In this document: positions 26,413 through 35,248 of the stretch, one piece after another
How the letters are laid out: each line of letters opens with the position of its first letter
Position numbering within the stretch: position 1 is the first letter of the stretch
Source of the DNA: Variovorax sp. 770b2
Lineage (GTDB): Bacteria > Pseudomonadota > Gammaproteobacteria > Burkholderiales > Burkholderiaceae_C
Direction of reading: 5' to 3'
Assembly: GCF_900115685.1 (NCBI RefSeq)
Contig: NZ_FOXJ01000002.1
Coordinates: forward strand, 372,001 to 436,000
DNA length: 64,000 bases
Position numbers and translations under genes: made by a program
The notes under the pieces: model-generated
Databases searched by the model: none
Seen by the model: only the letters and a program-made list of their open reading frames with translations
What the model was told of the DNA's origin: nothing

Positions 26413-27297
26413 TCAGCGGCCGAAGAGGATGTAGAGCGCGATCAGCGCGACCACCACGACGCCGATCATCTGCTTCCAGCGGCTCGCCGGGGCTGCCGCC
26501 GAGGTCGAGGACGAGGACGTCCAGGTGAATGTCCGCGTCTGCGAGGTGGAGGACGACGAAGACGACGAAGACGAGGAAGACGACGAAGAAGAAGACGAGG
26601 AAGACGAAGGCAGGGTGAACGGCACGGACGGCGAGGCAGTCGTCGACGAGGACGACGAGGTGTCGAAGTCCAGCGAATCGAGGGAGAACGTCGTCGAGGT
26701 CGATGTCACGCGCTTCGTCGTCTTCGCGCCGTCGATGCGGGCGATGGCGTCCGCGACGATGTCCTGGTGCGCGCCGCGGCCGGCCAGCGCCTTGAGCTCG
26801 TCCTCGCCCAGCGCGCCCGATCGGAGCACCGTCCAGGCGAGCGTGGCGGGCAGCGAGTCGGGCGCGGCCCAGGCTTCCTGGTGGGTGGGCAGCATGGAGA
26901 GGCTGTGCGCGTGCTGCGCCGCGTCGATCAATTGCAGGTTCAGCAACTGGTCCAGCGCGCTGGCGCTGACGCCGTCCTGCACGCGGCGGTCCAGCAGGCG
27001 GATATGCAACTGCGCCCAGGGCGGCAGCGGGAATTCGCCGCTGATGAGGTCGGTGGCTTCGGAGACGATGGCCTGGGCTTCGTTCTCCCGGCCTGCGGCG
27101 GCGCGAGTGGGGAGCCCGGCGAGTTGAGCCTGCGGAACGATCTCGCGGGCGACGACCCAGGCGAGGGCTTCGGCGGGCGTGCGCAACGGGGCGTTGGGCA
27201 ACTCCGGATCGTTGGTGGCCGTTGTGTGTTCGGCGTCGGTCAGCAGGCGGATGTCCTGCAGATGGTCCAGTGCGCGGCGGCTGGGGTCGAGATGCAT
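26413..27297 (-). CDS. Hypothetical tail-anchored protein with a poly-serine tract
   Basis: A 294-residue protein of unknown function. Residues 1-190 are a soluble, helical, acidic domain with no recognised motif. It is followed by a low-complexity region rich in Ser and Thr, including twenty consecutive serines (residues 231-250), and a single C-terminal membrane helix (MIGVVVVALIALYILF), which gives a tail-anchor topology. It is the last gene on the strand after the putative immunity protein and effector genes, 58 bp downstream, so a link to that cassette is possible. The opposite strand of the repeat also has an open frame rich in Asp and Glu, but it lacks a plausible start context. The reading frame choice is favoured by the C-terminal helix. 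Confidence 0.65.
   Translation of the reverse strand: MHLDPSRRALDHLQDIRLLTDAEHTTATNDPELPNAPLRTPAEALAWVVAREIVPQAQLAGLPTRAAAGRENEAQAIVSEATDLISGEFPLPPWAQLHIRLLDRRVQDGVSASALDQLLNLQLIDAAQHAHSLSMLPTHQEAWAAPDSLPATLAWTVLRSGALGEDELKALAGRGAHQDIVADAIARIDGAKTTKRVTSTSTTFSLDSLDFDTSSSSSTTASPSVPFTLPSSSSSSSSSSSSSSSSSSSSTSQTRTFTWTSSSSTSAAAPASRWKQMIGVVVVALIALYILFGR
26548..26607 (-). repeat. Trinucleotide (TCN) tract encoding twenty serines
   Basis: Twenty codons of TCG, TCT or TCC in a row on the minus strand. The codons vary, which argues against very recent slippage. On the plus strand it reads as GAC/GAA/GAG (Asp/Glu). Confidence 0.9.
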
Positions 27298-27355
27298 GCG
27301 GCTCCCTCTTCTTGTCTCGGTGATGGGGTGGATGCTCGCATATCGCTGAAGGACA

Positions 27356-28090
27356 TCAGCCGAACATGTCCTTGCATCGAAAGCCTTTTCGGATCAGGTC
27401 GCGGATTTCCTTTGCAGAAATTTCTTTTCTCGTTTCAACATTCCAAATACCCATGTAGAAATCTTCCATGCTGCATGAAGTTCCAAGGGGCACGATGTAC
27501 TTCCCGTCCTTTGATATAAATCGAAATTCTGACGAAATGGCGGACGGATCAAAAGAAGACAAGCCTCCAATGCGATCAATTTTTCGCATTGTCGTTTTTT
27601 CGGAGTCGTGATTTTTGATGCTGAATGGGAAAATAATCTCTCTGGAAGTGCTCAGATGTTTGACGGCGATGGAGGTTCGAACGCCCAGTGTGTTGCCTCC
27701 AACGCGATACATGTCTTGCAGGTAGGTCAAGTAGATTTGGCCAGCTTCATTTATGTCCAGAATATTTTTTCCGGCCGAGTCGCGTGAAATTTTGATTTTT
27801 ATATTTTTGCTGCATTGGTTGTAAGCCGTTGATAATTTTATGAACCCTAGAAAAAGAATGGAGTTCAACTTTTCATCAAAATAATTGAAAAGCAAAAAAT
27901 TGTGATCACTCGAATAATTGAAGTTCTCGAAATTGAATTCAGTTGGGCACTTGTGAAATTCCGAGCCTTTTTTGAGGGATAGCGTTCGAACATCGGTTTT
28001 TGTCGCGACTATTTCTTGCGCAAAGCAAAACGAAGGAATTAAAAGGAGCAGGATAAGGGGAATTATTCTTTTTGGCATTGCAAGTCTCAT
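27356..28090 (-). CDS. Secreted AT-rich hypothetical protein, putative immunity protein
   Basis: A 244-residue protein with a clear signal peptide (MPKRIIPLILLLLIPSFCFA, from residue 5), so it should act in the periplasm. No family is recognised. It has four cysteines after the signal peptide. Its first ATG overlaps the stop of the preceding large hydrolase gene (ATGA), so the two are translationally coupled; an in-frame ATG four codons later is an alternative start. Base composition differs strongly from the genome: 16 of 60 bases are G or C at 27841-27900, which points to recent transfer. A secreted protein coupled to a cell-wall hydrolase is the expected arrangement for an immunity protein; that role is inferred, not shown. 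Confidence 0.6.
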   Translation of the reverse strand: MRLAMPKRIIPLILLLLIPSFCFAQEIVATKTDVRTLSLKKGSEFHKCPTEFNFENFNYSSDHNFLLFNYFDEKLNSILFLGFIKLSTAYNQCSKNIKIKISRDSAGKNILDINEAGQIYLTYLQDMYRVGGNTLGVRTSIAVKHLSTSREIIFPFSIKNHDSEKTTMRKIDRIGGLSSFDPSAISSEFRFISKDGKYIVPLGTSCSMEDFYMGIWNVETRKEISAKEIRDLIRKGFRCKDMFG

Positions 28091-30528
28091 TGATCGGGCA
28101 AAATTTTCTTTGCGGCTCTGGTATTCATCAAGCGTTGGTTCCAGCCGTTTTCTCCTCCATTGATGGCACGAGTGACCGCTTTAGATATTCCCATTTCCTG
28201 TGCTTGGTCACTGGGACCGACGGCAAAATAATCCATGTCGCTGTCCATCGTTCGAATTACGGCGGAGCGCTGGAAAGTCATATACCAACCTCCGGCGTCC
28301 ATGCAGTTATAAGGCACCGTCCCGACGACTTGAGGGTTGTCGACCACGCCCGGGACCTTGCGCATGCCGGAAGGATTTTTGGCGACGTACTGTGGATCGC
28401 TCCACCAATGCGCATCAAAGCTGGTGGTGGTCAGCCAACCTCGATAAACCCAGTACTGAACATAATTGTCCCTGCCGGTCAATTGCTTGAATCCTCTGCC
28501 GCGAAATTTTTGAGCGTCCGGATCTCCGAGATTTCCCATCCGCCAGTTGTAGGAGCTTGCGATCAAAGTCCCCGTGCTGCTGAATTTTTTTGAGTTATAC
28601 CAATCGACGCGTTCGTTCGAATTCAATCCCCACCAATGCCCGAATCGATTTTCATCGGCGGCAGATTGGGAGTTGATTGCACCCACCACTCCATGCACCT
28701 CTCCGTTGACGGCACTGCCGGACATGGCCGTTTCCTGCATGACTCTCAGAAAATCTGATTCTGTAGCTCCCTGGCCGAGAATGTGCGGCAGCCTTTTTCT
28801 TGTATTCAGCAGATATTTTTCCGTCATTCGATTGAAAGATATTTGATATTTTTCGATCGCGAGAAATATTGAGGGTTTATCTATGGAGCGAACATGGTTC
28901 CCATAGATTTGCTTCATTTCATTTTGGCTCAACCACCCGCATTTCCTCATGTGCCCCACGAATTCCCTCGGATGAAACCGCCAGTCTGCCTTCAGAAAAG
29001 CCTCAGGTAATTCAAGAAACGTGACCGCCTTCGCGTGCTTCACGAACCGCTCCCACTTCTGCGCCCCCGTCGCGTCGTCGTCCGTTGACTTGAAGTCCTC
29101 CGTCTCCAGCCAGCCATACCGTTTTTCGACATCCTTCTGGTCCCACTCGCTTGGAAATTTGCAGATCGTCCGGCGCAGCTTGTTGCGCACCTCCGGTTCT
29201 CCCAGGCGCCGCGCCAGTTGCGCGCGCTCCATGCGCCGGTCGTTGGTCCGGTCCGGGTCGCGGATCAGGGTCTTCAGATGCAGCGAATCGCAGCGCTGGT
29301 CGTTCTTCGTCGGGTCGTCGTCGATGCAGTTCCACCCCGTGACCGGCAGGAAATCGGCATCGCTGAACTGGAAGGTGCCCGGCGCGTGGAGGTCGACCCA
29401 GAGGCCGCCGTCTGGCGTGACGATCTTTCGCCAGTGGGCGGCGCTGGCCGGCAATGCATCGGGCCCCAGGTTGCGGCCGAAGCGCAGGAGCTCGTACCAG
29501 CCGCTCGGGCTGCTCGTGGCTTGCGTGGCCGCATCCAGGGAGCCGTGCCGGTCGTTGGCGACGGCGGACAGGTCGTACTCGAAGCTCTGCGAGGCGCCGG
29601 GGCGGGCTGCGGCACCGGAGATGTAGTCGTAGCGGCTGTCGTTGCGGGGGTGGCCGATCGGCGCGCCCAGCCGGTCATGGCTGGTCAGGGTCGCGCTTCC
29701 GCGCTCGTAGCTGATCTGGACCCACTGCGCCGCGCGCAAGGTGTCGGGCGGGAAGTGGTCGGTCGCGGCGCTCGCCGCGCCGCCCGTATGGGCTGTCGAG
29801 CGCAGGTGGCTGGCCGGCTGGCTCGAGCGGGTCGGCGTGCCCGCCGGGAGATAGATGTAGAGGCTCCCGAAAACGCTGTCGGTGCGGCCGTTCGCGGTCG
29901 GCGGCCGGGGGTCCAGGGGATCGACCCAGTTGCGTTTTCGGGTGGTGAGCTTCTCGAGATTCGCTTCGTCGCAGCAGATTTCGAAATGGACCTGGCCTTC
30001 GTGGCCGTAGATCTGTCCGGGCGTGCCCAACTCCTCCTTGCGGAAGACCCGGTCGCCCGCCTTGAGCGGCGCGTGCGTCCTCGCGTGCCGGGCGAGGCTG
30101 CCCAGGTGCATGCACGCGCTGTAGTAGACGAACTCGGTGGGCACCGTTCCCGCCGCGCCGATCTCGCCCTTGTGTTCGATGACGACGAAGCCGTCGCTGG
30201 TCCACGCGGCGCTGGGCGTGTCGCTGTGGAAGGGGTTGTAGTTGAGCGCGTGGGTGACGTCGTTGTTGCGTTCGGTCGGCGGATGCGCGAAGACGACGGT
30301 CCCGTCGGCGATGGCACGCACCGGCAGGTACGCCCCCGCCTCCTGCGGCGCCTGGATGTGGATGCCGTTGTGCCAGGCCAGTTGGAGGCTGAGGGGAAAG
30401 GAGCCCTCGGGCGCATTGGTGCTCCAGAGGCGGGACGTCGGCTGCGCCATCGCGGCGTCGAGCCAGGCGGCTTCGGATTGCGACGTCCGGGCGGGCAGAA
30501 AGGGTGGGCTGAGGATCATGCGAACCAT
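28087..30528 (-). CDS. M23-like plus GH19-like peptidoglycan hydrolase, putative toxin/effector
   Basis: A large protein of about 813 residues. Residues 30-190 resemble an M23 (LytM) domain: WHNGIHIQAP, VRAIADGTVVFAHP, then YGHEGQVHFEICCDE. The usual first-site Asp appears as His, so it may bind rather than cut. The C-terminal 270 residues resemble GH19 chitinase/lysozyme proteins, with ATESDFLRVMQET (candidate catalytic Glu), FRGRGFKQLTGRDNY and RAINGGENGWNQRL. No signal peptide is seen, which fits type VI delivery or phage-like release. The first two thirds are GC-rich, while the region after about residue 500 is AT-rich like the coupled downstream gene. The start is uncertain (ATG at 30528 or 30519, or GTG at 30570). 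No VgrG, PAAR or Hcp gene is nearby. Confidence 0.68.
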   Translation of the reverse strand: MVRMILSPPFLPARTSQSEAAWLDAAMAQPTSRLWSTNAPEGSFPLSLQLAWHNGIHIQAPQEAGAYLPVRAIADGTVVFAHPPTERNNDVTHALNYNPFHSDTPSAAWTSDGFVVIEHKGEIGAAGTVPTEFVYYSACMHLGSLARHARTHAPLKAGDRVFRKEELGTPGQIYGHEGQVHFEICCDEANLEKLTTRKRNWVDPLDPRPPTANGRTDSVFGSLYIYLPAGTPTRSSQPASHLRSTAHTGGAASAATDHFPPDTLRAAQWVQISYERGSATLTSHDRLGAPIGHPRNDSRYDYISGAAARPGASQSFEYDLSAVANDRHGSLDAATQATSSPSGWYELLRFGRNLGPDALPASAAHWRKIVTPDGGLWVDLHAPGTFQFSDADFLPVTGWNCIDDDPTKNDQRCDSLHLKTLIRDPDRTNDRRMERAQLARRLGEPEVRNKLRRTICKFPSEWDQKDVEKRYGWLETEDFKSTDDDATGAQKWERFVKHAKAVTFLELPEAFLKADWRFHPREFVGHMRKCGWLSQNEMKQIYGNHVRSIDKPSIFLAIEKYQISFNRMTEKYLLNTRKRLPHILGQGATESDFLRVMQETAMSGSAVNGEVHGVVGAINSQSAADENRFGHWWGLNSNERVDWYNSKKFSSTGTLIASSYNWRMGNLGDPDAQKFRGRGFKQLTGRDNYVQYWVYRGWLTTTSFDAHWWSDPQYVAKNPSGMRKVPGVVDNPQVVGTVPYNCMDAGGWYMTFQRSAVIRTMDSDMDYFAVGPSDQAQEMGISKAVTRAINGGENGWNQRLMNTRAAKKILPDQ

Positions 30529-30685
30529 GAAGAAAGTGGAAGGCCGGGCGCATCCCGGCCGGGGCTCCACAGTCTTGTCGGCTCACCGATTTCGCACTGC
30601 AAACAATGGTCACCCCTGTGGGCGGGGCTCGCACAAAACCCGCGCGAAGCGGGCAAAAGTCATGGGTCGGACCGAGGCTGCGCCG

Positions 30686-31162
30686 CTATTTGGCCAGGTG
30701 CCCCAGCGGCAACGCGCTGCTCGCCTTCACCTCCCCCAGCGAGAAGCTCGTGTGCAGGTCCTTCACGTTCGGCAGGTTCATCAGGTGCTGCCGCGCGAAG
30801 GCCGAGAAGCCGTTCAGGTCCTGCGCCACCACCTGCAGCTCGAAGGTGCCGGTGCCGCTGATGTAGTGGCAGGCCACCACCTCGGGCATCTTGCGGATCG
30901 CGTCTTCCAGCTTGCGCGTGGCCTCGTTGGTGACGCGCTCGGTGTCCACGCGCACGAAGGCGAGCACGCCCAGCCCGATCTTGTGGCGGTCGATCTCGGC
31001 GCGGTAGCCCTTGATGAAACCGGCTTCCTCCAGCGCCCGCACGCGCCGCCAGCAGGGCGCGGCCGAGAGCCCGACGCGCTGCGCAAGCTCGGCGTTGGTG
31101 AGGCGGCCGTCGGCCTGCAGTTCTTGCAGGATTGCGAGGTCGAACTTGTCAATGCTTTCCAT
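30686..31162 (-). CDS. Lrp/AsnC family transcriptional regulator
   Basis: A 158-residue regulator. Residues 1-60 form the winged helix-turn-helix (FDLAILQELQADGRLTNAEL, then VGLSAAPCWRRVRALEEAGF), and the rest is the ligand-sensing RAM domain (ACHYISGTGTFELQVVAQDL). The start at 31162 gives the standard N-terminus MESIDKFDLA. It is divergent from the indolepyruvate ferredoxin oxidoreductase gene, with 187 bp between the starts. Such pairs typically regulate the neighbouring aromatic amino acid breakdown gene in response to an amino acid. Confidence 0.92.
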   Translation of the reverse strand: MESIDKFDLAILQELQADGRLTNAELAQRVGLSAAPCWRRVRALEEAGFIKGYRAEIDRHKIGLGVLAFVRVDTERVTNEATRKLEDAIRKMPEVVACHYISGTGTFELQVVAQDLNGFSAFARQHLMNLPNVKDLHTSFSLGEVKASSALPLGHLAK

Positions 31163-31349
31163 GGGCGTCGATATTAAGCAAGATTCTTTCTGGAACCTGC
31201 TTTTTCGGGGCAAAGAACGCAAACACCTGTCGCGGACCCCGGCATACACTTTGCGTGATCATGGGCTCGCGCCCTACCGGGCACAGACCCACAGCCAATC
31301 CAGCCAGGCCCACAAGGCCCTGCCAATTCGCAGAACGGAGACAGACCAC

Positions 31350-34300
31350 ATGAACGCCCCACTGCCCGAGCACATTCGCCGCGCGCTAGAGACCGTCACG
31401 CTCGACGACAAATACTCCCTCGACTACGGCCGCGCCTTCATGAGCGGCGTCCAGGCCCTCGTGAAGCTGCCCATGCTTCAGCAGTTGCGCGACAAGCAGG
31501 CCGGCAAGAACACCGCCGGCTTCATCAGCGGCTACCGCGGCTCCCCGCTCGGCGGCTACGACCAGGCGCTGTGGAAGGCCAGCAAGTTCCTGAAGGAACA
31601 GAACATCGTCTTCCAGCCGGGCGTGAACGAAGAGCTCGCGGCCACCGCGCTCTGGGGCACCCAGCAACTGGGCTTCTCGCCTGCTGGCACCAACAAGTTC
31701 GACGGCGTCTTCGGCATCTGGTACGGCAAGGGCCCGGGCGTGGACCGGTGCTCGGACGTCTTCAAGCACGCCAACATGGCGGGCACCACCGAATTCGGCG
31801 GCGTGATCGCGGTGGCCGGCGACGACCACATCTCCAAGAGCAGCACGGCCGCGCACCAGAGCGACCACATCTTCAAGGCCTGCGGCACGCCGGTGTTCTT
31901 TCCGACCAGCGTGCAAGAGATTCTGGACCTGGGCGTCCACGCCTTTGCGCTGAGCCGCTTCTCGGGCGTGTGGTCGGGCATGAAGACGATCCAGGAGATC
32001 GTCGAGTCCAGCGCCACGGCCATGATCGATCCCGAGCGCGTCGAGATCGTCATTCCCACCGACTTCGAAATGCCGCCCGGCGGCCTGCACATCCGCTGGC
32101 CCGACCATGCGCTGGAGCAGGAAGCCCGGCTCATGCACTACAAGTGGTACGCCGCGCTCGCCTACATCCGCGCCAACCGCCTGAACCACAACGTCATCCA
32201 GGGGCCGAACGATCGCTTCGGCATCATGGCCAGCGGCAAGGCCTTCAACGACACGCGCCAGGCGCTGCTGGACCTGGGCCTGGACGACGCGGCCTGCCGC
32301 CAGCTGGGCATCCGCCTGCACAAGGTGGGCGTGGTGTGGCCGCTGGAGGCGCAGCTCACGCGCGAATTCGCCACCGGCCTGCAGGAAATCCTGGTGGTCG
32401 AAGAGAAGCGCCAGGTCATCGAATACCAGCTGAAGGAAGAGCTCTACAACTGGCGCCCCGACGTGCGGCCCAACGTGGTCGGCAAGTTCGACGAAGGCGA
32501 AGTGCATGTGGCCGAGGGCTACTCCGGCGGCGAATGGTCGATGCCCAACCCGACCGCGCACACGCTGCTGCGCGCCAACGCCGACCTGAACCCCGCGCTC
32601 ATCGCCAAGGCGATCGCCGCGCGCCTGAAGAAGACCGGCCTCCTGGCCGCGGCCGGCGCCGACATGACCGCCCGCATCGAAGCGCAGCTGGCCATCCTGG
32701 AAGCCAAGGAGCGTTCGATGGTGGTGCAGCAGGCCTCCACCAGCGTGGCCGACGCCACGCGCCAGCCGTGGTTCTGCTCGGGCTGCCCGCACAACACCAG
32801 CACCGTGGTGCCCGAAGGTTCGCGCGCGATGGGCGGCATCGGCTGCCACTTCATGGCGACCTGGATGGACCGCTCCACCATCGGCTTCACGCAGATGGGC
32901 GGCGAGGGCGTGCCATGGGTGGGCCAGCAGCCCTTCACGACCGACCAGCACATCTTCGCGAACCTGGGCGACGGCACGTACTTCCACAGCGGCCTGCTGG
33001 CCATTCGCCAGAGCATCGCGGCCGGTGTGAACATCACCTACAAGATCCTCTACAACGACGCGGTCGCGATGACCGGCGGCCAGCAGGTCGGCGAGCGGCC
33101 CGAAGGGCACTCGGTGCTGCAGATCGCCGAGAGCCTGCATGCCGAGGGCGCGAAGAAGGTGGTCATCGTCACCGACGAGCCCGAGAAGTACGAGGGCGTC
33201 TCGATCCCGGGCGATCACGTGCAGGTGAAGCACCGCGACCTGCTCGACGAAATCCAGCGCGAGTTCCGCGCGATGGCCGGCACCACGGCCATCATCTACG
33301 ACCAGACCTGCGCGACCGAGAAGCGCCGCCGCAGGAAGCGGGGCACGGCCGTCGATCCGGCCAAGCGCGTGGTCATCAACGAACTGGTCTGCGAAGGCTG
33401 CGGCGACTGCAGCGTGCAGAGCAATTGCCTTTCGGTGGAGCCGCTGGAAACCGAATTCGGCCGCAAGCGCACCATCAACCAGAGCAGCTGCAACAAGGAC
33501 ATGAGCTGCCTGAAGGGCTTCTGCCCGAGCTTCGTGACCGTCGAGGGCGGCCAGCTCAAGAAAAAGAGCAAGAGCAAGGGCGCGACGCCCGCCGAGTTCG
33601 GCCTGATGCCCGAGCCGGTGATCCCGTCGCTGGACGGTGGCAAGGTCTGGGGCGTGGTGGTGGCGGGCGTCGGTGGCACCGGCGTCATCACCATCGGGCA
33701 GCTCTTGGGCATGGCCGCGCACATCGAGGCCAAGGGCATCGTCACGCAGGACGCGGCGGGTCTCGCGCAAAAGGGCGGCGCCACCTGGAGCCACGTGCTC
33801 ATCGGCGACACGCAGGACGACATCCGCACCACGCGCGTGGGCACGGCGGCGGCCGACCTGATCCTGGCCTGCGATCCGCTGGTCACGGTCAACGGCGAGA
33901 CCATGGCGCGCATGCGCGAAGGGCGCACGCACGTGGCGCTGAACAGCCACAGTTCGCCGACGGCCGCCTTCGTGCGCAACGCCAACTGGCAGAACCCCGA
34001 AGACGCCTGCGCCGCTGAAATTGCGCGCGCTGTCGGCATCGATGGCATCGGCACCTTCGACGCCGATGCGGCCGCGACCACGCTGATGGGCGACAGCATC
34101 TACGTCAACCCGATGATCCTGGGCTACGCGTGGCAGAAGGGCTGGCTCCCGCTGGCGCACGAGTCGCTGATGCGCGCCATCGAGCTGAACGCCGTGGCCA
34201 TCGAGAACAACAAGACCGCCTTCGAATGGGGCCGCCAGGCTGCCGTTCGTCCCGAGGAGCTGCAAAAGCGCGTGCGCCCGGGCCAGGTCATCGAGTTCAA

Positions 34301-34961
34301 GAAGCGCGAAACGGTCGAGAGCCTGGTGGCACGCCGCGCCGAGTTCCTGACCGGCTACCAGAACGCTGCGTATGCCGAGGAATACAAGCAGTTCGTCGCC
34401 AAAGTGCAGCAGGCGGAATCGTCGCTGCCGGGCAAGACGGCGCTGACCGAAACCGTGGCGCGCTACCTGTTCAAGCTGATGGCCTACAAGGACGAGTACG
34501 AAGTGGCGCGCCTGCACACCGACCGCACGTTCCTGGACCGCGTCGAAGGCATGTTCGAGGGCGACTACAAGCTCAACTACCACCTCGCGCCGCCCCTCAT
34601 TGCGAAGAAGAACGCCAAGGGCCAGTTGCAGAAGCAGAAGTTCGGCCCCTGGATGCTCACGGGCTTCAGGTTCCTCGCAAAGCTCAAGGGCGTGCGCGGC
34701 ACGGCGCTGGACATCTTCGGCCGCACCGAAGAGCGCAAGACCGAGCGCGCGCTGATCGGCGAGTACCGCGCGAGCATCGACGAGGTGATCGGCGCCCTGC
34801 GCGCCGACAACCACGCGCTGGCGCTGGAAATCGCGAGCCTGCCCGAGCAGATCCGCGGCTACGGCCACGTGAAGGACCGCAACCTGGTGGCCGCCCGCAC
34901 GCGCTGGAGCGAGCTGATGGCCAAGTGGCGCAATCCGCAGGGGCAGCGCGCGGCGGCCTGA
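31350..34961 (+). CDS. Indolepyruvate ferredoxin oxidoreductase, fused-subunit type
   Basis: A 1203-residue single-chain 2-oxoacid:ferredoxin oxidoreductase that oxidatively decarboxylates aryl pyruvates from aromatic amino acids to the CoA thioesters. The N-terminal domain has FISGYRGSPLGGYDQ (near residue 50); the TPP domain has GGIGCHFMATWMDR and NLGDGTYFHSG near residues 500-550; iron-sulfur ligands are in CEGCGDCSVQSNC near residue 690 and further cysteines at SCNKDMSCLKGFC; and the gamma-type domain is GVGGTGVITIGQLLGMAA near 772. The start at 31350 follows an acggagac-type ribosome site and leaves the expected N-terminus. It is the only gene of its unit, ended by a strong terminator. 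Confidence 0.93.
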   Translation: MNAPLPEHIRRALETVTLDDKYSLDYGRAFMSGVQALVKLPMLQQLRDKQAGKNTAGFISGYRGSPLGGYDQALWKASKFLKEQNIVFQPGVNEELAATALWGTQQLGFSPAGTNKFDGVFGIWYGKGPGVDRCSDVFKHANMAGTTEFGGVIAVAGDDHISKSSTAAHQSDHIFKACGTPVFFPTSVQEILDLGVHAFALSRFSGVWSGMKTIQEIVESSATAMIDPERVEIVIPTDFEMPPGGLHIRWPDHALEQEARLMHYKWYAALAYIRANRLNHNVIQGPNDRFGIMASGKAFNDTRQALLDLGLDDAACRQLGIRLHKVGVVWPLEAQLTREFATGLQEILVVEEKRQVIEYQLKEELYNWRPDVRPNVVGKFDEGEVHVAEGYSGGEWSMPNPTAHTLLRANADLNPALIAKAIAARLKKTGLLAAAGADMTARIEAQLAILEAKERSMVVQQASTSVADATRQPWFCSGCPHNTSTVVPEGSRAMGGIGCHFMATWMDRSTIGFTQMGGEGVPWVGQQPFTTDQHIFANLGDGTYFHSGLLAIRQSIAAGVNITYKILYNDAVAMTGGQQVGERPEGHSVLQIAESLHAEGAKKVVIVTDEPEKYEGVSIPGDHVQVKHRDLLDEIQREFRAMAGTTAIIYDQTCATEKRRRRKRGTAVDPAKRVVINELVCEGCGDCSVQSNCLSVEPLETEFGRKRTINQSSCNKDMSCLKGFCPSFVTVEGGQLKKKSKSKGATPAEFGLMPEPVIPSLDGGKVWGVVVAGVGGTGVITIGQLLGMAAHIEAKGIVTQDAAGLAQKGGATWSHVLIGDTQDDIRTTRVGTAAADLILACDPLVTVNGETMARMREGRTHVALNSHSSPTAAFVRNANWQNPEDACAAEIARAVGIDGIGTFDADAAATTLMGDSIYVNPMILGYAWQKGWLPLAHESLMRAIELNAVAIENNKTAFEWGRQAAVRPEELQKRVRPGQVIEFKKRETVESLVARRAEFLTGYQNAAYAEEYKQFVAKVQQAESSLPGKTALTETVARYLFKLMAYKDEYEVARLHTDRTFLDRVEGMFEGDYKLNYHLAPPLIAKKNAKGQLQKQKFGPWMLTGFRFLAKLKGVRGTALDIFGRTEERKTERALIGEYRASIDEVIGALRADNHALALEIASLPEQIRGYGHVKDRNLVAARTRWSELMAKWRNPQGQRAAA

Positions 34962-34983
34962 TTTTTCAGCCGACCTGGCCTTC

Positions 34984-35008
34984 AAAGAGCGCCCGATGGG
35001 CGCTCTTT
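34984..35008 (+). terminator. Strong hairpin terminator after the oxidoreductase gene
   Basis: A perfect 11-bp stem, aaagagcgccc (34984-34994) with gggcgctcttt (34998-35008), and a 3-nt loop. The A/T ends make it usable on both strands; on the plus strand it ends the oxidoreductase transcript. Confidence 0.88.
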
Positions 35009-35081
35009 GCTATTCAAAACGTAGCAAAGAACGGCCGGGCCGGATACCCGGAAAGCCCTCCCCGCCGCGCCGGATAAGCCG

Positions 35082-35110
35082 GTGAAAGGGCTGCGTGCCC
35101 CGAATACAAT
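35082..35110 (+). promoter_or_regulatory. Candidate sigma-70 promoter of yajC-secD-secF
   Basis: GTGAAA (35082-35087) and TACAAT (35105-35110) are separated by 17 bp, a good -35/-10 arrangement. The start codon of yajC lies about 140 bp downstream. Confidence 0.5.
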
Positions 35111-35248
35111 GCCCGGTGCTGTGCGCGGCGCCAAGCCCCGCCGAGCTTTGACTTGCGGCCCGTTCCCGTGGCCGCGAAGAGATGGAATGGCAGGCCCGGC
35201 CCGCACTCCTCTCGCTTCCTATTCCCTATCTCTCTGCTGGAGACTCTC

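Noticed and set aside
26525..27127. Plus-strand open frame with an Asp/Glu-rich run
   Set aside because: It mirrors the poly-serine tract; the minus-strand frame has a coherent soluble domain and a terminal membrane helix, so it was preferred.
28087..30528. Rhs or contact-dependent inhibition toxin
   Set aside because: No YD repeats, haemagglutinin repeats or two-partner secretion genes are present; the architecture is two hydrolase-like domains.
31386..34985. Antisense open frame of about 1200 residues
   Set aside because: It is the complement of the indolepyruvate oxidoreductase gene, with His/Arg/Val-rich composition and no family motif.
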